Assembly: GCA_021464245.1 (NCBI GenBank)
Contig: JADCRB010000016.1
Span: 17,074,143-17,138,142 of the forward strand
Direction: 5' to 3'
From: Carallia brachiata
Taxonomy: Eukaryota; Streptophyta; Magnoliopsida; Malpighiales; Rhizophoraceae
DNA: 64,000 bases
The notes under the pieces are model-generated. The model did no database searches, was not told the DNA's origin, and saw only the letters and a program-made list of their open reading frames with translations. The translations under genes were made by a program, and so were the position numbers. Positions 33,001-43,045 of this stretch are shown in pieces. The stretch's first letter is position 1. Each line of letters begins with the position of its first letter.

Positions 33001-36000
33001 TGAGATTAAATCCCTACCGTTGGGTGGTGGAGGTATGTTTAGATGCTTTTGCCTCTTTAGCCTGCAAACAAAATGGCTTTGAATGTGAAATTCCACAAAA
33101 CAAAATAAATGAAGCCATGCCAGTCCTATTAATGAATCAAATTACCATAACTTGCTTCCAACAGGGTACTACGACAAGAAAGAAACCTTAATCTCAAATT
33201 TAATTTGGTCAGCTACATAAATCTCTTCTGACCATTCTGTTCTGTAATAAGCTAAGCTTTGATGTGAGATCTAATTATTCTAAATCCTTCTTAAATGGAG
33301 ATTAACCCGACAGAATGAACACCATAAAAACCAGAGAAGCAGACTACTGACCGCTGACTGCTCCTTGAACTCTGCAAGCAAAATGACATCTCTGATAGGT
33401 AAACTCAGTAAGTCTAGCTCATCCTCAGGCGTTTTCAGCAAATCCTTATTCACTGATTAAAAAAATGTCCTTAGGTAATCAATTTGCTGAAATCAGAATT
33501 TTTCACGATGGTAACACAAAATTAGTGAATTTACCGCATCTTTTTTTTCGCCGAGTTGAGTGAGGAAACTTCTTGGGAGGTTCTTGCTTTGACTTTGCAG
33601 GAGTGGCATTAGCTCTCTTATTCTTCCTTACAGGCTTCTCTTTTCCAGATACCAGTTTCTTTGACTTTCCTGAAGCTCCTCTCTTCCGAGATGTACTTTC
33701 CACTATATACTCAGGATCTTCTTCATCAAGGTCATGCCTAGCGTCTTCATCCAACCTATATTCAGGATCTTTATCTTCTTCATCTCCAAGAGAACTACCA
33801 GGAAGCTCACCAGCGCTGTTTTCAGCATCATACTCCGGCTCATCAAAATATTGAGGAGCACTTGTGCGCTTTCTCAGCTGCCTGATGATATGCCACCTTC
33901 ATTCACCTCGTCTGCCAGATTTGACAAAGAATCTTTTCTTTTTTCTCATCCGATCTCTGATTAGAAGCCAAAATTATTGGGATGAGATCAATATACCCGA
34001 TCAAAGCATTTGAAACATGTCAAACAAGAGTACCTCCTTTTCAGGCACGCCGGAGACACCCTCAGTGCGCAAAAAATTAGTGTCTGGGTGCAAACTTTGG
34101 GCAAGGTTCATCTGATCTTCATTTGCAGGGAACTGGGAGGTACCAGGATCAGGGGGATTTAGATCGTCAAAACTTATTGACGAGTAATTAAAGACATCAT
34201 CAGATGAGAAGGCAGGAATTGAACCCTCATCAGTTTGCATGCCTTCAGAGGAAACAAATTCAGCGTTTGGCTGAAGCCCAACAGACTCAACTGCCTCTGC
34301 ATGTAGATTGCTACTATTAGATTTCTCTTTTTGCTGTTTGTACCTTAGGCCTGGGTTCTCAAATCAACAAAAATTTAAAGCAAAACTCAAAGTGAAAATG
34401 GAAGAGAACCAGAAGATACAGATTCATAGATACCCGACAAAGTGGCAGCCTCAGACAGAATATCTTGAGTTTCCAAGTCATGCAAGCCCTCTGATTCCTG
34501 AAAACAAAAGCACGATGAACAAATTAATTAAGTTAGGTATAATTAAAAAAGAACGTCTTTTTTAATAAATTCATCAAACTACTACCTTCATATCCGATTC
34601 CAAAGTAGTTGAAGATGGGCCAACTGGATTGGTCAATCTACTGTCTGCAGCATTAACCACTCCAGCAGACTGCATGCCATCTGACATAGGCTTTCCATTC
34701 ATTGAATTAGTGAAACCCGGTGAAGCAATTGCAGAAATTACCTTCTTAGGTTGCGCCTTAGCCCTAGGTTGAAACTTGCCACCAGCCCGTGCTGCAAGGA
34801 AACCAGTATCAACCACAACTCCACCCATGCCTTAAAAATTATGCACATGTATTAAAGCATTACTGGAATACTTTTCACCTTTGGTCATGGCAGTTTCAGG
34901 AATAACATCACTAAAAGGGTCCAAATCCAACTCCTCAGAGATTGCCTTCAATAAAAAAATGTTTCAGAGGTAAATGAAGTCAACAAATCACCTAGATTAA
35001 TGCATAATAAGGAGGAAACAGAAAATCTAGATCTCTTTATTTTTCGATTAACAAAAATCTAGATCTATACATCTGTTGCAGATTCTCCACAGCCTGTAAG
35101 CCGAGAATACTGGAGGTAATATCCTCTTTTGTCATGGCCAATTCAGATAAGCTGCTGTCCTCTTTTGGACAGAAAATTTCATTAGTATCCGATGGCTTCT
35201 GAAACTCGATGGAACCCAGGTTAGGTGAAGATGCACTAACTTCGTCGAAAGCGTGATTCAAATTATCAGCTAACTTAACTGATTGTATCATATCAGAGTC
35301 AGCGTAAACTAGTGCAGAAGCTTCTTCCTTTCTGCAACTAGAAGATTAAGAAACTGAGGCAGAAATTACCTTTCTAGGAAAGGGTTTGTCCTTAGATTGA
35401 AACTCTCCACCAGCCACAGCTGCAAAGTAAATAAAAGTAAAGCTCAACCCCCGTGAAATTACTATGAAGTTCCATTCCCAACAATCAACAATGGACCTAA
35501 CACGTAACTTACAAGTGCTTGTGTCGGATTCGAGAAGACCAAAACCCAAAGAACCTGCCTAAAAGTAATAAACTTTTTAGGACTTGTGGATGATGCAAAA
35601 GCAAAACATCAGCAAAAATAGCGTATACACTCTTACCTTTTGAGCTGAATTCACAAAACCAGAATCATGACCATCATTTTCATCCAAAATCATTTTTGCT
35701 TGAGAGGTCAAACCATCATTATCCTTCCCAGAAATCTCAGAGGTAGTAGTCAAGTGCAAAGATGTTGGATCCTGTAATTCCTGATTTACAACATCAATGT
35801 GTTGAAGAGGTTCCGCTGAACCATAGGAAGTGAAGCCTACTGTGATGGACTGATCATTTCCACTGTCAGGGATACACGTAGCAAACGTTTCCTTTGCATC
35901 TGGAAGTCTAGCCTGGGATTGAAACTTGCCTCCAGCCTTATCTGCAAAAATTCAAACGGAGCACTCCTGAACCTGATTAACAAAGGAATAAATTCTGTGG

Positions 36001-36639
36001 TGCACACGCACACAACGTAACTCACCAGCAAATTCAGGAGTAGTGCCAGTGGAAGAGTGAAAATTAAACTCTGCAGCACATTCCTGAAACAAAAAGAATT
36101 TTCAGACAGATCATCAAATCAACAAAACACACACTAGGCCAGCCAATAAAAGCACAAATAAACTCTTCTCTCTTACCGGGAGATCAGAATGCCTATCAAT
36201 GTTACAGTCAAACTCTTCCACCTCTCCAGCCTGAGCGTCTAGAGAAGCTAGATTCTCGCTCTGTGAATCACCTGGGGTGAACGATTTCAATAATTGGGAA
36301 TTTTTCTCATCACTGTTTTCCGAGGGGCCTTGAGCCCCAAGTGAACTTGACAAACTACCACCTGCAGCATCAACTGGATTAATGGAATTGGCATTGCTTG
36401 GTAATTCTGTTGGAACCGATCCAGATTTTGCCTTTCCCGGACGTGGTTTCCCCTTAGGTTGAAACTTCCCACCAGCCCGAGTAGCTACACAATTTAATTC
36501 AACAAACTCAGCACTCACTACAAATCTGAAGCTGTGTAAAAAGAGCTAACTGTGGAAAAAACTTTGTAATGCATTACTTACAATGTGCCAAAGCTGCCGC
36601 AGGAATTATATCGGCGAAAGGGTCCAAATCAGGGTCCAT
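30005..36639 (-). CDS. BDP1: TFIIIB subunit B'' (BDP1)-like, with frame lesions
   Basis: BDP1 joins TBP and BRF1 in TFIIIB, the initiation factor of RNA polymerase III. Exons on the minus strand by eye: 36582-36639, 36177-36484, 36026-36083, 35637-35941, (35513-35558 and 35419 down to about 35080), 34879-34945, 34586-34791, 34434-34497, 34034-34350, 33535-33956, 33352-33452, 33018-33061, 32481-32676, 31865-32009, 30560-30681, 30005-30148. Diagnostic are RQLRKR, KKFPHSTRRKKR, and the SANT/Myb block SFMDRTP..RWSKQDTELFYE plus HFGTDLSMIQLLFPGRTRHQ. The N-terminal half is a repeated module (short acidic exon, then AGGKFQPK exon) present four times. Problems: the third module has an in-frame TAA (35346-35348), and exon 33535-33956 has incompatible frames at its two ends. 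It could be a pseudogene, a gene with skipped exons, or affected by sequence errors. Confidence 0.8.
31089..31704. mobile_element. TIR element inside a BDP1 intron
   Basis: The left end CCAAGATGCACGGACAC and the right end GTGTCCGTGCAACCTTGG are near-perfect inverted repeats. A second inverted pair (GACACGGACATGCGC / GCGCATGTGTCC) lies just inside. The interior is AT-rich and non-coding, so this looks like a MITE in the intron between exons 31865-32009 and 30560-30681. Confidence 0.6.
31819..31838. repeat. Poly-T/poly-G tract
   Basis: A run of T followed by an almost unbroken run of G lies in a BDP1 intron, about 25 bases below the exon ending at 31865. It could form a G-quadruplex on the plus strand, and is also a place where sequencing often fails. 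Confidence 0.7.
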
Positions 36640-37090
36640 TAAATTTGCCTAACACCGTCGTTGAGTGTTGACGCTAATCCCCAAACGGCAATGTCATTCC
36701 TTCAAGTAAGCTACGAATTTTAATAAAAAAAATTAACCGGAGACGCCATACCACGCATTTAAATTGTTTCAATAATTTCAATCCTTGGAGAAGAATGACT
36801 CAATCGTACAAACTGTCCAGAAATCCAATTTATCTACACGCGCGCACGTGTGTACGCGCAAATTTCTGCTTCGCAGTTACATCTTCAACTCTCTATGTGT
36901 TAGAAATTAGAACGTAACAACCAAATCAAAGTGGTGTACGAAGATATGAAATAGGTTGTCTCCATTTTTAGATCTGCAGGCAAAATACAAAAAATGGGAA
37001 TAGAAAATTCAGCAACAGTTACCTTTCAAGATCGTAGGGTATCGCCAGGGTTTAAGCTTAAGCTCTAGGGTTTGGGGAGGACGGAGACGA
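36640..37090 (-). promoter_or_regulatory. BDP1 leader/promoter with telo-boxes
   Basis: Two AAACCCT-type telo-boxes (minus strand; GCCAGGGTTTAAG and CTAGGGTTTGGG on the plus strand, near 37050 and 37070) lie upstream of the BDP1 start. Such elements are common upstream of plant genes of the transcription and translation machinery. An alternating CGCG/TGTG run with a CACGTG core is at about 36835-36862. Confidence 0.45.
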
Positions 37091-37152
37091 CAGCGGAGCT
37101 CTAGGTAAAACGGATGACAGCATAAAAATCCAAAGCAAGACAGCTGTTTGGT

Positions 37153-37318
37153 CTGATGGTTTTCGAGGGGCAGCCCAAGTCGTTCAGTTAAACGGAACGA
37201 GTGAGGTTTGGCGTTCGATTCCTAGCGTACCCTTTTTTACAGAACTGACTTATTCCAACGAGGCTACGTACTAGTCGGTACTACCATCTAACTGGTTCAG
37301 ACTATCTAAAAAAAAAAA
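37153..37318 (+). repeat. tRNA-derived SINE (second family)
   Basis: The segment has a tRNA-like head with a box-A-like GTTCAGTTAAACGG and a box-B-like GTTCGATTCC about 30 bases later. It ends after GACTATCT in an A-rich tail. The sequence differs from the 1.4/29.7/39.1-kb family. Confidence 0.55.
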
Positions 37319-37467
37319 TATGTGATTAAAAAAAAAGTTAACATATAAAATTATTATTAATTTTATTTAAAATAATGAATTTAAAATAAATTTTAAAAAT
37401 AATAATTTATTTTTTTTAAAAAAAAATTTGTAATAAATTTAACACATTATAAAATAAAATTTATTTG

Positions 37468-37655
37468 TTTCGATAATATTATACTAACGTATATGATTAT
37501 TATCTTATCAAAACAAATATATTCTTATAAATCTGTCATCAAAACTAATAGATTTTGTTTTTTCAATAACATTACACTAACGTATATGATTATTATGTTA
37601 TTAAAACAAACATATTTTTATAAATTTATCATCAAAATTGACAATTTCTGTTCAA
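37468..37655. repeat. AT-rich tandem duplication
   Basis: Two units of about 94 bases share ACTAACGTATATGATTATTA, and both continue with AAAACAAA-ATATT and TCATCAAAA. Flanking arms (TTTAACACATTATAAAA and its complement near 37665) are inverted, so the duplication lies inside a larger fold-back structure. Confidence 0.55.
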
Positions 37656-38404
37656 AAATTTTTATAATGTATTAGATTTATTAAAAAAAATCAAAAAAAA
37701 TATACTGTTAATTTTTTATAATTAGTGATAAATTTATTATTTAAAATAAAGTTTGTGATTTTTTTTACATTAACAAAAAAAAATTCCAACATTTAATTTT
37801 GATCCGCAATTCTCAATGACATAAGCGAGACGTTTGAATTATGTAAGGAAGAGAGAAACACAAAAACCGTTACAAAATTGTTTGATTTATATATAATAAA
37901 GTTTCTTTTGTATTCAAAATAATAAACATAAGAGACTGAATTTACTAAATAACCAATCAAATCTTATGACCAGTCAGATAAAAACAATTTTAATTTTCAG
38001 CCTCACAGATGGAAAATTTAGAGAGATATAAAATTGACCATAATTTACACAGAGTTAATCTTTATATATATATATATATATATATAATATATTTTTTTTT
38101 TTTTTTTTGACATAAGAGTTAATCTTCATAGAGTAGGGTTTCTAAAATCAAATATATTAAGCTTGTTCCTAAAGTCCGTAGCGTCCAAATTACTAAGACG
38201 AGATAGAATAGATCAAGAACAAGTTAAATTATAGACTCAAAAAACTCTCAAGTATTTGAATTATTTTTAAAATTGAAAATCTTAAACACAAATTTTAGTA
38301 AGAATTAATTAAATTTTTTTATAAAAATTAAATTCAACCAAAAGAGTGCATACACCAAGCGGGATATGATATCTTTTGATCCTAAACCTTTATTATTTTT
38401 TACG

Positions 38405-38845
38405 TATGAGTTCTAAATTTTTTTAATATTTTATTTAAATTTTAAACGTTTTAATCTCTTACCAAATCAATCATTTTGTTTATAAAAAGTGGTCAATTCG
38501 TTAATAAATAAGTTTAATTTAATGAAAATTATTTTAAAAAAGTCAAATATGTAAATTAAATATTTTTTATCAATAAATATGCACATTAAATACTTTTTTA
38601 ATCAATAAATACTCGAATTAAATATATAAAATATATACTTTTTGATAGAAAAAATTTTCAATTAGTATATTTAACTTTTTTTCAAATAATTTTTATAAGG
38701 TTTAGAATTATTTTTTTAATAGATTGATCACTTTCTGTCGACTGGTGAACTGATTTAATAAAAAATTAAAAATTTAAAAACTCAAATAAAATTTTAAAAA
38801 AAATTAAGATTCATATATAAAAAATATATAAAAATTTAAAACCAA
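38405..38845. mobile_element. Fold-back MITE, copy B
   Basis: This copy has the same layout as copy A: AAAAAGTGGTCAATTCGTTA on the left and GATTGATCACTTTCTG on the right as inner inverted arms, with AT-rich outer arms. It has no coding capacity. Confidence 0.55.
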
Positions 38846-39129
38846 AAAATATCATTTGTCTGCACGAAGCCCAGTGGGTCTCAGAATATCGACGGCCTCT
38901 TCAAAATTTCCAGCATTTTTTAAATTTAGCTCACCGGTCTTCTCAAAAATTAAAAGAAAAAAAATCATCTCATCAGGCCACGTAGACTTAAAATCTACGC
39001 CATGTCATTCCGGTTGTTTTTGTGGCCAATGCTAACCGCTCCCATTGTTGGGTGCTTTTGTTTTGGTTTCTTGGGTTTATGGGGGAGGTGAAAACCCCAT
39101 ACAACCTCGGAAAAAAATTATTTTTTTTA

Positions 39130-39273
39130 AAATTATTTGGTATCTAATTTAATAAATTGACTAATTTAGATTGATTTGACAGGATTTCAAAAGATAGTAA
39201 AAGTCTCCCAATAAATATTGAACGCGACTGCATTTTCAGATATTCAAACTCGAGATCTCTAATTAAGTGGTGA
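39130..39273 (-). repeat. SINE-like repeat, copy 3
   Basis: GTCTCCCAATAAATATTGAACGCGACTGC and the flanking words match copies 1 and 2. The tRNA-like head is cut off after AAGTGGTGAG, where a plus-strand A run follows, so the copy is partial. Confidence 0.5.
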
Positions 39274-39884
39274 GAAAAAAAAAAAAAAACTGTTATTGTG
39301 GTTTAAGAAAGTGTTTCTAGATAAACAACTACTTTAAGTCGGAAGCCTCCAGTTCCTATTTTTGGACGGTTGACATCCATTTTTCTCAAATCAAGATTTC
39401 GAACGGTAAGATTTTTTTTAAAAAATAAAGATTTGCAACGGCTACAAAGGAAAAATCTACCAACGTTACGCAATCCTCATCGCAAAAGATTTCACGCTCC
39501 TTTTTTTTTTTTTTCATCAAATCAAAATCTCCAGCGCACAAACTTCGGTCGCTTTGTTTAAATGAGGCGAAGAGCTAGAGAGAGAAAACTTCTTATTCTG
39601 GAGAGGGAAAGAGAGCTTACATGAGAAAATCACGCTTTAGCTTTATGTCGGCGAGGACGGTGCAACGGAATGTCCACGGTGACCCTTGCGCCGCCGGCAA
39701 AAACTACCACGCATGCATCTACGATGGCTCTACCACGGTAAGTCGGTAAACTTTTTTTCTACTCATCGATGGATTTGCCACAAGCCCCGAATCCTGGCCT
39801 ATTTATTTTCAGTCTCATAGGGATACGACATCGTTTCCCATGATGTCGTGCAGGGTTTAAGTTCAAAAAAAAAATATTTACCTT

Positions 39885-40009
39885 TGTTCCGTAAAATATT
39901 TTTAATTCTAAATTTTTAAATTTTTTTACATTTAAATTTTAATTTTTTTTCACATTTCACTTAATTTCTAAACCTTTTAATTTTCTATTAAATCAATCCC
40001 TCTACTTAC
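39885..40009. mobile_element. Fold-back MITE, copy C, left half
   Basis: The AT-rich left arm ends CTTTTAATTTTCTATTAAATC...CTACTTAC, exactly where the LTR element begins. The element continues at 45427 with CTTACCAAAAGTGATCAATT, giving the arrangement of copies A and B if the LTR element is removed. Confidence 0.6.
40005..40009. repeat. Target-site duplication, left (CTTAC)
   Basis: CTTAC directly precedes the 5' LTR and is repeated at 45427-45431 directly after the 3' LTR. Five bases is the normal duplication length for plant LTR retrotransposons. Confidence 0.65.
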
Positions 40010-40855
40010 CGCAAACACAGAAAAAAAAAAAAGAAAAGAGGAGGCAATCTAGAAGGTCAGCTTCTAGAAAAAGAACAAATTCAAAGTTAGGCACCGGCGA
40101 GAAAAAAAAAAAAAAAGGTTAGCAAAAAGTTGGTGGCACAGTACCACACATTGCCACCCAAAAAGCCTATAAATAGGCAGAATCAATGGCCATTTGCAAA
40201 GAGAAAAAAAAAGACCAAAAAAAAACAAAGGACGGGACAGTAACAATTGCAAATTGGAATTGCAAATCCAATTTACAATTGTCCCAAAGAGAAAACATTT
40301 TCTTCTATACGTTTTATATTTTGGGCATATACACTTTAGACGCCATTAAGTGCGATTTTCAAAAGTAAAGGCTTAGAATATTTATCATACACATTTTCAA
40401 AAATATTTTGGGTATACACTCTCCTATCGCCTCAAATTAGAATCTGAGAGATAAAATATCCAAAATATCAAAATACTGCAAATCCGGCTGGGATTAAGTC
40501 TCATACGGCTCTCAGCAAAATTCAGGCAGTTCATCCGAGAACAAGTCCCTTCGACTCTCGGTGAAATTAAGCCAGATCGGCTCAGATCTGGTCTCTGCGG
40601 TTCTTAACCGTAGTCAAAACGTCCAAATCAGATTCAGTTTCAGTCTACCCAGTTCAAGAAAAAGCTGTGGAAATTATTTCTGTCAATATCAAGTTCGTAC
40701 AGTCCTTGACAGAGTTAAAAACAGGAGCATTAATCGGAGGATCTACTCAGAGATTGACCCCACATAAATTTTTTTTTATTTTACAATTTTTTATTATAAT
40801 TTGTTTATGTATTTTTGAGTCTAACTGTTACAGGCTCGAAATTTACCCCGTCCCA
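40010..40855 (+). repeat. 5' LTR
   Basis: This direct repeat matches 44580-45426. It contains a TATA box (TATAAATA, 40168-40175) inside the palindrome GCCTATAAATAGGC, and the inverted words AATTGCAAATTGGAATTGC. It ends with ACAGGCTCGAAATTTACC and CGTCCCA. Confidence 0.85.
40168..40175 (+). promoter_or_regulatory. TATA box of the 5' LTR
   Basis: TATAAATA at this position is conserved in the 3' LTR at 44740-44747, so it is the likely Pol II promoter of the element. Confidence 0.6.
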
Positions 40856-40882
40856 AATTTTTGGCACGCTCGGTGGGACATC
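40856..40882 (+). other. Primer-binding-site-like segment
   Basis: The segment starts directly after the 5' LTR with AATTTTTGGCACGCTCGGTG. The TTTGGC...GTGGGAC pattern resembles the start of many plant Gypsy-type elements. The matching tRNA was not determined. Confidence 0.5.
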
Positions 40883-40935
40883 TCTACCTCCCATCTTTTG
40901 CTCCTTAGAAAAAAAAAAAAAGTTGGTGGCACAAC

Positions 40936-40968
40936 GGTCATTTCATGGCCTATGGCCGTGAAATGGCC
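40936..40968 (+). other. Strong RNA hairpin downstream of the PBS
   Basis: GGTCATTTCATGGCC, then TAT, then GGCCGTGAAATGGCC. All 15 positions pair as RNA (two as G-U), leaving a three-base loop. The location just after the PBS is where retroelements carry packaging or dimerisation signals; that role is inferred. Confidence 0.6.
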
Positions 40969-41859
40969 AGCACCAACATAACTCTAAAGGGCAGGAATCC
41001 GGTGCATCAGTGGCACTAAAGATGAACAAGACTATCGCCACCAGTAAAAGGACGACTACTCAATCGCCTACATTAATCATCCTACTTGAGTACGTAGGTT
41101 CGCAAACTCGTGCATGGACACAGTTCTCATCCAATTGGACCTGTAGAGGGACACAAGCACCGACTCTCTGACAAGCTCACCTCCAACTGGGACGGGTTAT
41201 ACCTGGTTCAGAAGCCTACGTCAATTACGCTTGCATGCTGTCAACGCATCCCGACCTGATTCGATCAAACGGTAAACTTCTAAAATTTATTGTGTAAAAA
41301 AAAAACAAAAAAAAAGCAAAAAAAAGAGAAATAAAAAAAGGAAATAAAAAGAAAAACAAAAAAAAAAGCAAAAAAAAAGTGCAAAAAAAAAGCCAAAAAA
41401 AAGCCAAAAAAAAAGAAAAAAAAAGAAAAAAATGTCTGAAACTTATGTGCAAGTTCAGAATCCTTCCTCAAAATCCAAATCTAGATTCGGGGGCAGATCT
41501 CAAACCCCGATTCAAAACCCAACAAATCCAAATTCGGGGGCAAAATCCAAGCCCGAACCCAAATTCGAATTCAAAATCCAAGTCCAAATTCAAACTCGGG
41601 CCTAAAGCCCAAATTCAAATCCAGCCCAAAAAGCCTAAACTCAAACCCCAGCTTAAAGCCCAAATTCACCAAATCTAAATCCGGGCTCAAAGCCCAAATC
41701 CAAGTTCCAACTCAAAGTCCAAATCCAAATTCGGGGGCAAAACTTAAACCCTGAATCAGAATCCAAGTCAGCAGCTCAGCAGCTCATCAACTCTCCGGCT
41801 CAGCAGCTCAACAGCTCAGTAGCTCACCAACTCTCGGGCTCCGCAGCTCAACAGCTCTA

Positions 41860-42775
41860 CAGCGCACTCCTGCCTCGCACAAGTATAAAAGGCGATCAAC
41901 AGTTCAGCACTCCTGCCTCGCACGAGTATAAAAGGCGATCAACAGTTCAGCACTCCTGTCTCGCACGAGTATAAAAGGCCATCAACAGTGCACTCCTGTC
42001 TCACACGAGTATAAAAGGCGAACAGCTCTACAGCGCACTCCTGCCTCGCACGAGTATAAAAGGCGATCAACAGTTCAGCACTCATGCCTCGCACGAGTAT
42101 AAAAGGCGAACAGCTCTACAACGCACTCCTGTCTCGCACGAGTATAAAAGGCGATAATCAATGCAATACAGTTCAGCACTCCTACCTCGCACGAGTATAA
42201 GAGGCGAACAGTTCAGCAGCACACTCCTACCTCGCACGAGTATAAAAGGCAATATCACAGTTCAGCACTCCTGCCTCGCACGAGTATAAAAAGCGATCAA
42301 CTACAGCACACTCCTGCCTCGCACGAGTATAAAAGGCGATAATCAATCCATCACAGTTCAGCACTCCTGCCTCGCACGAGTATAAAAGGCGAAAATCAAT
42401 CCACCACAATTCAACACTCCTGCCTCGCACGAGTATAAAAGGCGACATCACAGTTCAACACTCCTGCCTCGCACAAGTATAAAAGGCGATAATTAATCCA
42501 TCACGATTCAGCACTCCTGTCTCGCACGAGTATGAAAGGCGACACCGCAATTCAACACTCCTACCTCGCACGAATATAAAGGCGACACCACAATTCAACA
42601 CTCCTGCCTCGCACGAGTATAAAAGGCGACACCACAATTCAACACTCCTGCCTCGCACGAGTATAAAAGGCGATAATCAATCCATCACGATTCAGCATTC
42701 CTGCCTCGCACGAGGATAAAAGGCGAACAATCTAACAAACCTGACTCCTGGCCCGCACGAGTATAAACTGTGAAC
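41860..42775 (+). repeat. Array of about 20 TATA-bearing tandem repeats
   Basis: The units are 36-54 bases and follow the pattern CACTCCTGCCTCGCACGAG, TATAAAAGGCGA, then a variable spacer such as TCAACAGTTCAG. Almost every unit keeps TATAAAAGG, a near-ideal TATA box. The last unit and a further copy near 42910 have drifted to TATAAACTGTG. Apparent long minus-strand frames here only reflect the repeat. Confidence 0.85.
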
Positions 42776-42946
42776 GGCCCAATAGCAAAAAAAAATAAAA
42801 AAAAAATCGGAAGTCCCGATCTGAAAGCCCAAGCGAAAGTCAAAGCCCGAACACAAAATCCTAAGTTCCAGACACAAGTCCAGAACCCAAATTCAAAATT
42901 CAACCCAACTCCTGACCCGCATGAGTATAAACTGTGAACGGCTCAA

Positions 42947-42954
42947 AAATATAA
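42947..42954 (+). promoter_or_regulatory. Possible TATA box of the WOX-like ORF
   Basis: ATATAAAAG lies about 95 bases before the ORF start at 43046. That would give a transcription start near 42980 and a short leader. It is an alternative to read-through from the LTR or the tandem array. Confidence 0.4.
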
Positions 42955-43045
42955 AAGCGACGGAGGATTTGAGTCTGAAACTCAGCATCAGTCTCAACCG
43001 ATCTTCACCACATACCAAGACATTTGCTCCTCTGCCACAAGAAAG

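Noticed and set aside
35509..35557. Alternative acceptor for the short exon of BDP1 module 3 (GCAG before GTTCTTTGG)
   Set aside because: The acceptor four bases upstream (TTTTAG before GCAGG) keeps the phase pattern of the other modules, so I preferred it.
41225..41678. Phe-rich (minus) and Lys/Asn/Pro-rich (plus) frames in the LTR element
   Set aside because: They reflect A-rich and CCAAATTC-type low-complexity DNA.
42227..42903. Minus-strand frames with a repeated YSCEAGVLN-like peptide
   Set aside because: The periodicity comes from the TATA-bearing tandem repeat; the peptide repeat is a by-product.
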